The position numbers were made by a program, and so were the translations under genes. Shown here one piece after another: positions 30,557 to 42,359 of a stretch of 64,000 bases of DNA. The stretch spans positions 124,001 through 188,000 of the forward strand of contig JAJEKV010000307.1 of NCBI GenBank assembly GCA_021234155.1, read 5' to 3'. This stretch comes from Isoetes taiwanensis. Lineage: Eukaryota; Streptophyta; Lycopodiopsida; Isoetales; Isoetaceae. Under the pieces are notes generated by a model that saw only the letters and a program-made list of their open reading frames with translations, was not told the DNA's origin and ran no database searches. How positions within the stretch are numbered: position 1 is the first letter of the stretch; each line of letters begins with the position of its first letter.

Positions 30557-33500
30557 AGGTAGGGTGACCACAAATGGTGCCCTGTCCTTTATTGGCCCCC
30601 GTCCGTCACAAAAAAAGGCCCTGTTTAGGGCTTATGTTGGCGCCTCTCTGCACCAATGATTTGGCGCCTAGAGACTTGGAACTGCTCCCCTTGCCATTCG
30701 AATTGCTCCCCATGGCATTCAAAGTGAACGTGACATATTGCGGTGGCTGCCCTAGCAAGATTAAATGGTGGCTGCCTAGAAACAACTACTTTTTGTGGTC
30801 TGCAAGAATTCTGGCGCCTCAAACAGCTTGAATCACATCTTTTGGAGGGAGATTTGAAGGCAAATTGAAGATACGTGTTCTAGTCCCCCTATTTAGTGTA
30901 ATTCCCACTGCATTTGGTTGGCTGCTTGCATGCATGATCTGCATCATAACACTGCTCCTGCCAATTGCTTGCTTGCTTGCATGTCATGGAATTGAGGAGA
31001 AGAAGAGTAGTGAGATCAGAACCAGTGGAGCCAGCTCCTAGAAGAAGGAGAAAAGGCAAGGATGCAGAGAATGTTGTGATCTTGGAGAGTGAAGAGGCTC
31101 CAGCAGCATCTAAGCTTGTTGGAAATAAAAGAATTAGGTCTTTGGAGAGAGGTTCATGGACACCTGAAGCTATGGAAGAGGCCCTGGTAGCTATTGAAGA
31201 TGGAACTTTGTCCCTTAAGAAGGCATCAAGGCATTTTATTCCTGAGTCCACCCTTAGAAACTGGCATTATGGGAGAAGCACACAAAAGCAAGGTCCAAAG
31301 CCAAGGTTTTTGTGTGATAAGGAAGAAGAGGAGCTTGTCTCATGGGCCATGAATAGGGTGCAGGCAGGTCATGGTGTTACAGTAGATGAGTTGTGTGCTA
31401 GGGCAGGTGAGATGACTAGTGCAAGGAGTGTGCCATGGAAGAATGGAATTCCAGGAAAAGCATGGTGGAGGAGGTTCAGGCATAGGCATCCTACACTAAC
31501 ATTGAGAAGTCCACAATGTGTAGAGGTGCAAAGAGTTATGGCTTTGAATACTAAAAACCTTGAGGCCTTCTATTCCCAATTGCAAAAAGTGTATGCTGAG
31601 CTTGATCTCACACCAGATCGGGTGTGGAATGTGGATGAAACCGAATACAAGCCGGGAGAGGAAGGGTGTGAAGGTGCTTGTCGCCAAAGGTTCACATGTT
31701 GTGAATGAGACTGTTCCTAATGATAGGGAATGGATGACAAGATGGTTTGTTGTATTAATGCACAAGGGAGCAAGCTACCATCTTTGCTATGTCTTCAGGG
31801 GCAAAAGAATGAGGAACTTGGATCTTATAGCAGGGTGTGAGGCTGGTGCAAGTATGGGATTTCAGAAAAAAGCATGGATGACAAACCAACTTTTTGATAA
31901 GTGGTTGACATCTCACTTCAAGTATAAAGTGCCTGGTGGTGTAAGCAAACAGAGACCTCATCTGCTCATATGTGATGGACATGGATCACATGTCACCATT
32001 GAAGTAATTGAGCATGCAAGGGAGATGGGCCTGCATATTCTTTGTTTGCCTCCTCACACTAGCCATAGATTGCAGCCCTTAGATGTCTCATGCTTTAGAG
32101 CATTTAAAGGTTGCATGTTTAATTTCATTTTATTTGATCAATTTAGTTGTGAACTAACAATATCTATTTGTTGATTTGTAGGCAAATTTAGGAGTGTGAG
32201 GGCTGATTACATGTTGAAGAAGGAGGCCAAGCTCAAGTCTACCAAGTCTGCCAACCTTGCAACTAATACAAATGGAAAAAAGGTAACGAATCCCTTGAAA
32301 GTTACCAAGGAAGACATGGCTGCCATGGTGTGGCAGGCCATGTCTACTGCTCTTACTCCTGATAATATAAAGTCTGGTTTTGAGGCCACTGGAATTTGGC
32401 CCTTTGATTACATGCATGTTAAGGCTGACCCTGCTGCAGCCAACTTTGAGAGTGTAATTGTTGATGAAGATGATAGGGAAGATGAGGAAGATGGGGAAGA
32501 TGTTGGAGAAGAAGGTGAGGAAGAGTTAGCAGCCAACCAGCTGCTTGGTATTGCTGGTCAAGTTCCCTTGCATGCTGAAAATACTTGTGCTGATGCACAA
32601 GAGCGCTTACCTTGTGCTAGACAATCTATGCCTCCACCCCCTAGCTGTCAAGTTGAGCAGCAAGCTGCCACTTCGTGGAATGACCCTTTGGAGGCTGACC
32701 AAGCACTTGCATGTCTCCAATTAGCAACAGACCCAAAAGCACAAAAGCTGCCTGTGAAAAGGAAAACTAGAGCCTTGCCAATTGACTTAGAATCTAGGCT
32801 GCTAGTCACAAGTGATGATGTGCTAGCAGCTAAGGTTGAGGCCCTTAGGAGGAAACAAGAGCTAGAGAAGATGAAGATTGAGAGAATTGAGCAGAGGAAG
32901 AGACTTATAGAGATGAGGAAGAAGGCAAGGATAGATGAGCTTGCAAGTAGGTTGGAAAGAAGGGCTGCTAAGGAGGCTGAGAAGGCAGCAATGCTTGCAT
33001 ATGAGAAGGCAGCTGATGCATGGAGATTAAGAGCATATAACTCAGTTGGAAAGCTGGCCCTAACTGTTGAAGAGATGTTTGGAGCTCCTAGAACTCTAAC
33101 TAGTGAGGTTAGAGATGCAAGAGCACGGTGCATGGCAAGGATAATGAAGAAGAAAGGCTACGTGCAAGTTGCAAATGCCTTGAGATCTGATTTTGCAGGT
33201 TTTCATGATGCACAAGAGGAGTTTAGTGATGGGGACTTTGTTGATGTCCCATGGGATGAGCAAAGAAGGAGCCAAGTGGCTCCATGTGACATTATACTTG
33301 ACAGCCAGGACCCTTTCAATTATGAAGAAGATGATGTGTGCATACCATCGTCAATTGGTGAAGCTGGTCACTCGCAATCAAGAGTTCCATTTGGTGATGT
33401 TACTAACACTTGTCATGGCTTTGTTGCATGTGCTGGTAAGGATCAAGACATGCAAATTGAGGGAATAGTAGATGATAGTGATGAAGAGGTGCATGGCATT

Positions 33501-34442
33501 AGAAAATGCAAGGTGCTAACTTCCTTGTATTGATGCACCAATCTGAGGAGCGGGGAATAGCTTCCAAATTTTGTATACTGCTGCCACATTTTGTATAGTG
33601 CTGCCACATTTTGTATAGTGCTGCTAGTCACTAGAATGCTCACCAGAAAGGGCATCCCATTTTGTACATCCTTTTACTTATAATCCTAACTTGAATTTTG
33701 ATGTTTTAATTGTGTTTCTTACCAATTTCCTTTGCTGCTGTGTGTTGTACAACAGATTAACTTGTATTAACTTGTTTGGGAGATTAACTTAGGTTTCTCT
33801 TGCGAGTTCACTTGCCATTGCATGTTCACTTGTCATGAATGGAGGTAAGTCACACAACCATTTTGCTTTATGCAACCTTTTGTTTTTGGAGGGCAAGTAA
33901 TTGTGGCTCTGCCATGCAAGTGGCTGCTTGCAGTTGCTTGCCCTCCCTTACTAATTGTTTCATGGTTGCTGCAGAGGGGATGTTTGGGAATGGCAATTTT
34001 GTGCCATGAAGGTTCAATTCCTTCCATCCCCTATAACAGGCCTAGGTTCTTTGGTGGCGATTGGCTATAGATTGGAAGACATAGAGGAATGATGGTAAGC
34101 ACCTTCGGGTTGTTAGTGTGTCCATTAGTGCTGCTGTGTATCTCCATTTCATGCTCTAACATACACCAAATGTGGTGTTGCAGGTCACCAAAAGCTACAT
34201 TGAAGGTAGCTATTTAGGGGGGGCCAATCATGGTCACAGGGCACCAAATGGGGTGCTGAACCCCCCTCCACTAGGCAGCTTGTAGCTCTTAGGTTATAGG
34301 GCCTCTGGCTATGAAACCTACATCATTTTGTAGGTTAGCATCTGGCCTACATGTTGATCCAATTTTTTTTACAATTGGACATAATAGCTGCAAGTTATAA
34401 GCATTGGTGCCCTTAAAGGCACCAAACCTGGTCACCGTACCT
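30557..34442 (+). mobile_element. pogo/Tc1-type DNA transposon with TA duplication
   Basis: The left end AGGTAGGGTGACCA (30557) and right end TGGTCACCGTACCT (to 34442) are inverted copies with one mismatch. The similarity continues inward as TGGTGCC..TTTA.. on both sides. Each end is flanked by TA (30555-30556 and 34443-34444), the target duplication of this superfamily. Inside is one transposase gene. After the gene a 20-bp sequence (GCTGCCACATTTTGTATAGT) is repeated about three times at 33570-33622. Confidence 0.85.
30986..33533 (+). pseudogene. pogo-like transposase (HTH_psq, HTH_Tnp_Tc5, DDE_1)
   Basis: The ATG at 30986 opens a frame with a psq-type helix-turn-helix (WTPEAMEEALVAIEDGTLSL..ASRHFIPESTLRNW), a second Tc5-type DNA-binding domain (PGKAWWRRFRHRHPTLTLR) and the start of the DDE domain (DRVWNVDET). 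A one-base shift near 31645 moves the frame to RERKGVKVLVAKGSHVVNET, then LLICDGHGSHVT and SHRLQPLDVSCFRAFK, giving the three catalytic aspartates (VDET, CDGH, PLDV). A 72-bp GT-AG intron at 32111-32182 joins FRAFKG to KFRSVRADY. The tail is acidic, then a lysine/glutamate coiled coil (32850-33000). Only the frameshift stands between this copy and a full-length protein of about 850 residues. Confidence 0.88.
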
Positions 34443-34609
34443 TAGCACCTTCTACACGGTACGAAGAAATTTCTAGGGCAAACTACTTCCTTCTAAAAAT
34501 TTTAAGACGTTACACCTGTCTAATTCTAGCCAATAATATTTAAACAGTCAGCTATGTTTAACCTAGCCCCTTATCCTCCATATTACAATTATATATTACA
34601 ATTCAGAGA

Positions 34610-34965
34610 TGGCTCATGGAGGGCGCTCATGGAGGGCGCTCATGGAGGGCGCTTAGGGTTTCAGCCCTGCTCTTTTGCTCATAACTCGGGATTCCGGTGT
34701 CAGATTCAGGTGTTCTTGGGCTCGTTGGAAAGCTTATCGAACGAGCTTTCCGTCGGTGTATGATTTGTATGGTGTTTCCTCTGTTTTAGTCGACGGAATC
34801 CACCTGCCAGTCCCGGCCCTCTCTTGGCGGCGCTAGGGTTTGGCTGCAATTTTCTTTTGGCCATAACTTCTGAATCTGGTGGCAGTTTTGGGTGTGTTTG
34901 GGCTTGTTGGAAAGCTCTTTGAGCACTCTATCCAATGGTGTTTAAGTTTTTCAGAGATTGGCCTG
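34610..34965 (+). repeat. pair of LTR-U5-like paralogous blocks
   Basis: GAGGGCGCTCATG is repeated three times at 34617-34650. Then two related blocks of about 180 bp follow, both with CATAACT, GGTGT or GGGTGT, GGGCTYGTTGGAAAGCT and a CTTTCCGTCGGTGT/TATCCAATGGTGT ending (34655 and 34830). A similar phrase occurs at about 51590-51660. Such text is common in plant LTR ends, but no retrotransposon genes are present. Confidence 0.55.
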
Positions 34966-35269
34966 TTGGGAAAGACGGTTCAGCTCTGAAACTTCGGCCT
35001 CTGAAACTTTGCACACCGAACCAAACTAACGGCTTTTTCGATAAGTTTTCTGTTTCATTTTGAATCAAGGCAATGACCAATTCTGTTAGCTTGGGGTAGC
35101 ATATATTTTGATTTCAAGACATTGCATTTAGTAAAGACATTTTCTGGCATGTTAGTCACTCTAATTTGCTCTCTACTTTTCTCTGGCTTTGAGATTTCTT
35201 TAGCTCTTAAGTTTATAAGAGAGATCAAATATTTCTAGTTTATATTCAGACACAAATTAGGGAATACAG

Positions 35270-36610
35270 CAGAGGCTAGGGGCTGCATAGGCAAGGCAAA
35301 TGCATTTGAGTAAAAGGTGGACGGAATAAGTTACGGGACAGAGAGGCCCAGCCTCCGCCGTACACCAGGATAGCGAGGGCTGGACCCACCAACTGGTAAT
35401 CGGACCACTATAAACTCCTGCCATAGAATAACAACCAGCATGAAAAGACAGCATGAAAAGACACAATGCATATGTATATAAGTGTGGTATTTGTAGTCAA
35501 AAAGGAGACTGGGATATGCTACGGACTGAGGGGTCTAACCCCCGCCGTAGGCCAGGATAGCGAGGGCACGACCCTCCAACTGGTTCCCGGATCACCAAAA
35601 TGACTGAAGGAGAGCCTAAAGACTTTAATTAATAATAGCTTACAAGTGCTCTTACATCAAGTGCTTGAGGATGTGTTGCAGATTATGTGAAGACATCTAT
35701 AGAATAATCCAAAACCATGGGACTCTACAAGAAGTTTTGCCAATTGCAGAATGTCCAACAAAGTGGAACAGGGAATAGCACAATCAATTATGCTGCAGGC
35801 CTTCAAAAAACTCGAAGATGAGGACTTTCATCTAATCAGGTTTTTTTTCATTTGAATTGAATAACTAGTAACACACAAAACAAGGGAAGGGTGATACCAC
35901 TATCTGCACAATCTGGATGATTGATCTTTTATTTCTTTTATCATCATTAGGTATAAATATAGATTGGCTGTTGTAAGCTATGAAATTGGACGGTTTCTTT
36001 GCACAATGCATCAGTTCTATCAACATAGTATATGCATGCTATGTATGAAATTAGGAAGTTTCTTTAGACGCTTTACACTAATATAAATCTGGACTATTAG
36101 GCAGTGACTACTACATAAGTTGGGGATTGTGTTAACATAGTGTAGTTAGAATATTTCAAGATGGTTTATAAACACGGACCTCTGAACACGTGATGTTATG
36201 TTGACAGTAATTACTACATATTCATAGCTCCGGATTGGAGCTCTAATCAGTACTAATCAGTTTAGTTTAGAGTTTTTGCAGCCTAACAATAATGGCGTGG
36301 GAAAAATCCAAAATCCAGAATGACGAAAAACGGATCTGATAATAATACTGTGCATCAGTGAGCCCATTACTATTAAGGTTTTTCCTCGAAAACCCTTCGG
36401 GGCGGGGTTTTTTAATCCTGATAGTAATCGGCGTCACTAATGTAGTCCAGGCCAGTGCGACTCTGTTTGGACACCACTATTGGGCACCAAGACTATGCAG
36501 AACAATTGTAAAAAAGGAAAGGGACTAAGTGTCGGGTCAGTGAGGGGCCTCCGACCGACCACCAGGATAGAGCGGGTACAACCCACCTGGCTGGTGTTCT
36601 ATTTCCACAT
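35270..36610. repeat. three dispersed copies of an ACCAGGATAGCGAGGG repeat
   Basis: Related blocks of about 100 bp lie at 35325-35410, 35510-35600 and 36520-36605. All share CAGGATAG.G.GGG, ACCCACC or ACCCTCC, and ACTGGT. The spacing is irregular, so this is a dispersed repeat rather than a tandem array. No coding capacity; possibly a small non-autonomous element. Confidence 0.65.
36366..36428 (-). repeat. 63-bp hairpin element, copy 1
   Basis: ATTACTAT and ATAGTAAT flank a 47-nt core that on the minus strand contains GATTAAAAAACCCCGC and GGGTTTTCGAGGAAAAACC. A second 63-bp copy with a different but still self-complementary stem lies at 42297. Confidence 0.85.
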
Positions 36611-36895
36611 TCGAAGTTCTGGTGCGCCAAAAACTTAGGGTTCATAATCCGACCCACTACTAAAGGTGGGACGATTGGAATCCACAATGTGTACAAACTC
36701 AAAGTTGTTGATAGCGAAGCATCACCGCATCGCCACGGCCGGGTAAAAAAAAGCGGGATGCTGGTAATAATAGAAAAAAGTCAGCCTTCAGAAAAGGCTA
36801 CATCATAACAGCGTGATGTGCTAGTAGCGCCCTTTCAGGGAGCTCGCCCATGCTACACAAGTCCAGGGGCCTTACGGCACAAGGGACATAAATGT

Positions 36896-36918
36896 ATTCT
36901 ATTCTATTCTATTCTATT
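36896..36918. repeat. (ATTCT)n microsatellite
   Basis: There are about 4.5 units of ATTCT. Confidence 0.95.
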
Positions 36919-39900
36919 AGAGATATTAACCTTGCGTTTATCGATTTTCGTAGAGAAAAAATGCTTTATAAGGAAGGTGGGAAGTAATTAATTCACCTCT
37001 AAGGACAAAAAATTGAAAGGAAGATCCAAAACTTATGATCAAAATACCACCCTTAGAAATAGTTAAGTATATCAACAAAAAAATAGGTACAGAAATGCAA
37101 AACGCAAAATTTTGTCCTGGTTCCTTGGCGTTGATGGAACTCAAAAAATGCATCTCCACATTGCGCACATCACCAAGGCTCTAATGTTGAACTTTTATGG
37201 ATGATCCCATGATATCTTTACTTCTCCTACAAATAACATCTTAGCTGGGGTAAAAAGCACTACATTATCCAATAGTAAATGTGTACCCGGTGTTTACTTG
37301 CAAACAACCTTTAGTTTACTTGCAAATCATGCTTTAATATAGTGCAAATTGTATGAAGGATGGCCTCTTAAACAAAATGGATAACAACTTCCAAAATGTT
37401 CTTGATGCACACAAATATATTAGACATAGTATTAAAGGTGCAATTTATGCATTGCAACTCTTGATACAAACTTCATTGCTGCTTGAAAAATCTACCGTTT
37501 ACCCATTATAAAGCATGAACCATTTCTAAAGCATGAACCATTTCTAACCTTATCATAACTCCTTGTGGTCCAATATAAACAGCTTTGCAATCTAGCAATG
37601 CAAGATGAAGCCAATAATTTCCTTTCGATTCAATACCAACATGAATAGGATCAAGAAAAGAAAAATGATATGAATAACCAATGGGATGTAACCTTTTCAT
37701 AAAATGGACACATTTATAATTACAACTGGGTGAAACCAACTGCCTTATTTTTTCAGCTCAAGGATCTTCAAAACCTTGAATTCTGACTACAAAGGCATAA
37801 CAAAGAGAGATTGGCAAATGCTAGATAATTAACATCTCATCCAACAGAATAAGAATAAAATATCTTAAAACAAAAATCAAGAATTGGTTTACCCAAAAAT
37901 TCAACATGTAATGGCGAGAGGATTTCTGCAATGGCACTCATAAACAATGTTATGGCACATTTTCTACTCATAAATGTTGTTGTTCTTGCAAGATGGCTTT
38001 TAACATAAAGACCCAGAAAATGTGTCATGTAATACATGTAATACTTGAGAGAACTGTGTGGACTGAACCTTCATTGTTACCTACAACTAAATAATCATCG
38101 TACAACCATGTAAAAAGGCCATGGCTCTATATGGCAAGCTAAATGTTGATTTTGCATATATGCCTGCAAAAACAAATAATACACACAAATGCTATTCAAA
38201 AGCCTGATACATTCAAATGCTATTCAAAATAAAAATAGCATGCTATCAACAGATAAAGCTTGTAAACCTTCTGAAAGCCACCACAAATAGCGACCGATGA
38301 TATCGTCCGGTGACCAGTGTTGACCACAACATACACCAAAACACCAAAGAATCTGTAGAATAGACTTGATTTGAAGGGATCAAAGCTCGGCTTGGAATCT
38401 GTGCTCGGTTTTAGTGCTGATGTTTGTGCTTGGAATCTGCTCTTAGATGTCTCATCAAATAATGTGTTCACTTCCATTGCTATTTGTATCTTCAAATTTA
38501 GAGTACATGAGACCCTCTGTTAGGACCAAGGAAATCACAACAGTAGTACCCTAGATAGCCAATCCTAGAAAACAGAATGGCAATCAAGCATTGGGGATTG
38601 AGATCTTGGGAACGTCAAAATAGCAATGGAGCAGAAAGACGGGAGGGCAGAATATGAACATGTCAAATCATGGAGGGAAAGCATAGAATGGACATGGCAA
38701 TCTCGGAGGGATGGCTACACTTATCATTGTTTATTTAAATGAAAAGCATAATACAAAAAGATGCATAACTGCCATAATATGGCTCAACCCCAAGCATAGA
38801 CTTGTGTGCATGGAGCATTTAAAGGTATTAATGCTCTTCTTCAAAAAAAATCTCCAGCCACCTGCATATGCTGCATGGACTTGAAACAGGAAGAGAAAAT
38901 ATCAATGCTTACCATGTGAAATGCTTAGATGAATGATTTTTATCATTATCTACTCAAAACTCCATAATTCCATACCCCTGTCTACATAATCTCATGAATC
39001 TGTCTGCAGAAGCTTGTTTAGATGGTGATATAAGCTCAAAACAATTTCGGCAAGCTTTCAGCTGGTATCCAGCTTGACTGTTTCAGGAGAGGGAAGAAGG
39101 TTCAGCATCGAGTTTGATAGACCTTATGCCAGCATGCATATGAGGTTATCTAAGACATGAGTTACCTACCCAACGTTATCATGTCTTATTCAGCTCTGCA
39201 ACCAGATTTCCCTGGGTACATTTCTCTGCAGCAACAATAAGTTTTAGAACAGGCATGCAATTCAGTGCACAACAAATTTAACCAAGTAAAGATCATTCAA
39301 GAAACATGATGTACGAACTTCAGTTTAAAAAAAAAAAGCCAATTCAAAGTCTGGCTATAGATTCTGTTAAGAGCATGCATGGAAGATAGAGTTAATCCAG
39401 CAAGTTTTCTACGCTTGATCATGGGTTTTTCATACAGCTGGATCATGGATTTTTCATACAGCTGGTTAGCCCCACGAAAATGAAAAGCTTGTACCTTTGC
39501 TTCAACCGACTCCTATGCTTCAACCGGTTCTATGCTTCAACCGGTTACTATGCCTCAGCTACTCCTTCAAATCCTCTACAAATCTGGAATTCAAATCTAG
39601 ATAAAAATATGGAGCCAATCAATCCGACACATTGTATACTGGTTGGAAAGAAAAATTATCTGCTTACAAATTAAGTGCTGGCAGAGCGTCTTCTCTCCTC
39701 AAGCCCTAAAATGAGACAGATTGAAACCGTGGAACAGACTAAATATTCTTTGCCTTGTCTTTATTAAAAGCCTGGGTATGGACATTCTATTGTTTACGTG
39801 GGTGTTTTGCAAATGCGATTTCACAATTGATAGAGGAAACAACAAATATGCAGGAAATACCATAAGAATTAGAGCTTTTGGAAAGCCAGTGCCTGAAATG

Positions 39901-40076
39901 CCAATGCAGATTTAGATTTTCCAAAAAACTCCATTAAACGTCAGCTTATTTCTTCTATCCACAGTATCATCTATTCTACAGTATCTACTCCATTCTATCT
40001 TGCCACAGCCGGTAACCACAAATGCAAAGAAAGAACGACTTGAAAAGATTGTACCTGTTTCAGCGATTCCTCTGCG
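36919..40076. other. no gene recognised
   Basis: AT-rich sequence with short frames only. A reverse-strand frame at 38220-38495 is protein-like (ending near PSFDPFKSSLFYRFFGVLVYVVV) but has no known signature. Scattered exons of a minus-strand gene cannot be excluded. Confidence 0.4.
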
Positions 40077-40667
40077 TTAAAGCCTGAAAGAAAAAATTTA
40101 CAATAGTTTAACTTACAGCGATGCAAAGGTCCAATTCATGCACACAGAGGAGGTCATCCGCATACCTGCTCCGCCGGGTTTTTCGTTCCAAGAATATGAG
40201 GCTCTGTTGAAAAAACGGTGGTTTGTCTGCAAACAAAGAAGAAAATGAAATAGATTCAATCTTTGGGCAAAGAACATGCATCAAAGAACAGCCTTATATT
40301 CTGAAAACAAACCTTAATCTGAGAACAGCCCGGGGACCAAACTGGTAAGCAAAAATCGAAGCACTTACCCTTATAAGCTTTATCTGGTCGATTCTTTTTC
40401 ATAGCCGAATACTGCACCTGAAAGGAGGAAAAAAGGAAAGATGGTTGTAGCAAAACTGGCAGAAAGATGGATGGATTCAAACTCCAAAACCTTAATCATG
40501 GATGGCGGAGGAGATTGCCGCCCATGATCTTCTCTGCCATCGAGAATAACGCTTCCGTTAGGAGAAAAAAATGAAGGGAAGAATTCTGCCCGAAAAATGA
40601 AGAAATCGGCATAACATTGGCCAGAAAAGGCGTAAGCGCCGGCGTTAGCACTGCCGGAAAGCCACAT
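40077..40667 (-). CDS. hypothetical spliced gene, small protein
   Basis: Four exons with GT-AG junctions can be joined: 40667-40491, 40417-40369, 40226-40166 and from 40083 to a TAA at 40077. Recognisable pieces are SPPPSMIK, VQYSAMKKNRPDKAYK and KPPFFQQSLIFLERKTRR. The phases fit and the acceptors are T-rich, but I do not recognise a family. The gene may continue with alternative exons at about 39700-39660 (GLRREDALPALNL). A motif shared with the HPAT upstream region lies 88 bp before the first ATG. Could be non-coding or part of a larger gene. Confidence 0.3.
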
Positions 40668-41668
40668 TTTAAATAAGTAGATACCTTATTTCTTTTTTCT
40701 ATACTGTTAAGGCCCTTTTTCCACGGTTGGCTTAAAATATGGCTGTCTTATAATTACAAGAAATGTATCGCGGCAGCCTTGAACATTTCTCTTTACCGAC
40801 TAAGTGTGAGTTTCAAAATGCAAGTACTATGAACATGTCTTTGCCACAAAAAAGAGCACGGCGAGGGCATTTCAAGCTGAAACTTTTCAAAAAACAACCC
40901 ATAGATCATTGATTAGTCAAGTTGAATGCATCTAGCAGAACCAAAAGGATATTGAATGATGTTAATGTCCCTCAATAGCATATAGCTTGTGACTGCATAG
41001 AAAACATGTAACATATTATGCGAGTTAAGGCAATTTGTAAAATGAACTCTGAAGTAATGTTTAGTGTTATGGGGTTTTAATAGAGGGTCCTTGATGTGTG
41101 CAACCCTGAAATGCGAAGACCTAGCAAAATGTGTAGACTATTCCGTATATAACGGAGATTATTTACTTGCCTGACTTTACACTTTGAACATCCTCCATGC
41201 AATGTGAAAGTAACAATGCATCTTCAATGATAATATGTTTTGCAACTCTGTTCAAATTCTTCTAGATAATAATGCTTTACATGGTAAATTCAGTCATGCT
41301 TAGATTGTTCACAAATATAGATTGATTGGCCTTCAAGCTCATTAGTTGGCTGAGCTCGTTTGTTAAATCGCAATTAAATTCAAGAACATGTTGTATGCTA
41401 TTGACCACGTGAGTTAGCATATCTACACAAAGCAAGCAGACTCTAACATCTTTTCATTGCATTGGCATGTTTCACATTTTCATTGCATTGGCATCTTTCC
41501 ACCAATAAGTATAGATGTGTTTTGCGTATCTGCAAGTAGAACATTATTTAGTGAATCATATAGTTTTCAATTCGCTTGTAGATATCTTTTATAATTCTTA
41601 CTTGCATGTATATCTGTTAATCAAGCAGGATGGTTAGAATAGCTGTGGATCTGTGCACCGCACTCCGT

Positions 41669-41905
41669 CTATCCATTTCCACTTGCTCGAGCTCTGCTAA
41701 CTGCACGAGCACTTCTAAGCAATGTGTTTGCTACAGTATCTTGAAGGTCCAATCTTACCGCTTTCTCTGCAGATATGATTGCATCTTCAAGTCTGCAAGA
41801 AGAATGTGTTCCTCTGTTAAAACACATGCCAAGGTTTGTTAGAGAAGAGCTTAATATACCAATAGACATACCTTCCTCGTGCCATGGCAAGTTATGCCTA
41901 TACAA
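41669..41905 (-). pseudogene. TPR repeat fragment (CHAT-protein type)
   Basis: The frame includes SSSLTNLGMCFNR and LEDAIISAEKAVRLDLQDTV. The pattern LxNLGxxxxxR..DLEDAIxxxEKAVxL is that of TPR repeats common in CHAT-domain proteins. Only about one and a half repeats remain, and no CHAT domain is seen nearby. Confidence 0.45.
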
Positions 41906-42296
41906 TAAGTAAATATTTGCTAACTGAGGTGAATTTGAACTTTATTAGGGCTACTCGTCAAGCAGCTGCTAAAGCAGTATGTACCTCATTGAACCTGTGG
42001 AGATTGATTAACACTTTTGCTTTTAAAGCAAAGCAAATACCTACACGGGGTGAATCCATCATTAGAGTTTCATATTGAAGTAAAACTCACATTGCGAAAA
42101 CTAGCAAATGTACCTGTGGTGTATGATTGGCTCCAGCTACTATTGTTGCATCTCAGCAGATTTTCTACAATGGTGGATAGTGGGTAGCCGCACACATGCG
42201 AACTACCCAGAAAAATAAAGGGAATATCCAATTATATAATTTGGACCCCATAAAATACAATGCTAATAGATGTTTGGCTGGTGTACCTGCCGAAAT

Positions 42297-42359
42297 CTTA
42301 TCACCGGGATTAAAAAACCCCGCTCTTTTGGGTTTTCGAGGAAAAACCCTAGTGATAAG
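42297..42359 (+). repeat. 63-bp hairpin element, copy 2
   Basis: CTTATCAC and GTGATAAG flank the core GGGATTAAAAAACCCCGC..GGGTTTTCGAGGAAAAACCC. The core matches the reverse complement of copy 1 while the 8-bp arms differ, yet both pairs of arms are perfectly complementary. Confidence 0.85.

Noticed and set aside
32648-33133. Reverse-strand Ser/Leu-rich ORF of 161 codons
   Set aside because: Antisense of the transposase coiled coil.
33976-34031. tRNA-like fold: GGGGATG/CATCCCC acceptor and GAAGG-TTCAATT-CCTTC T-arm
   Set aside because: Only 56 nt with no D-arm and an 8-nt anticodon loop; probably chance or a remnant inside the pogo-like element.
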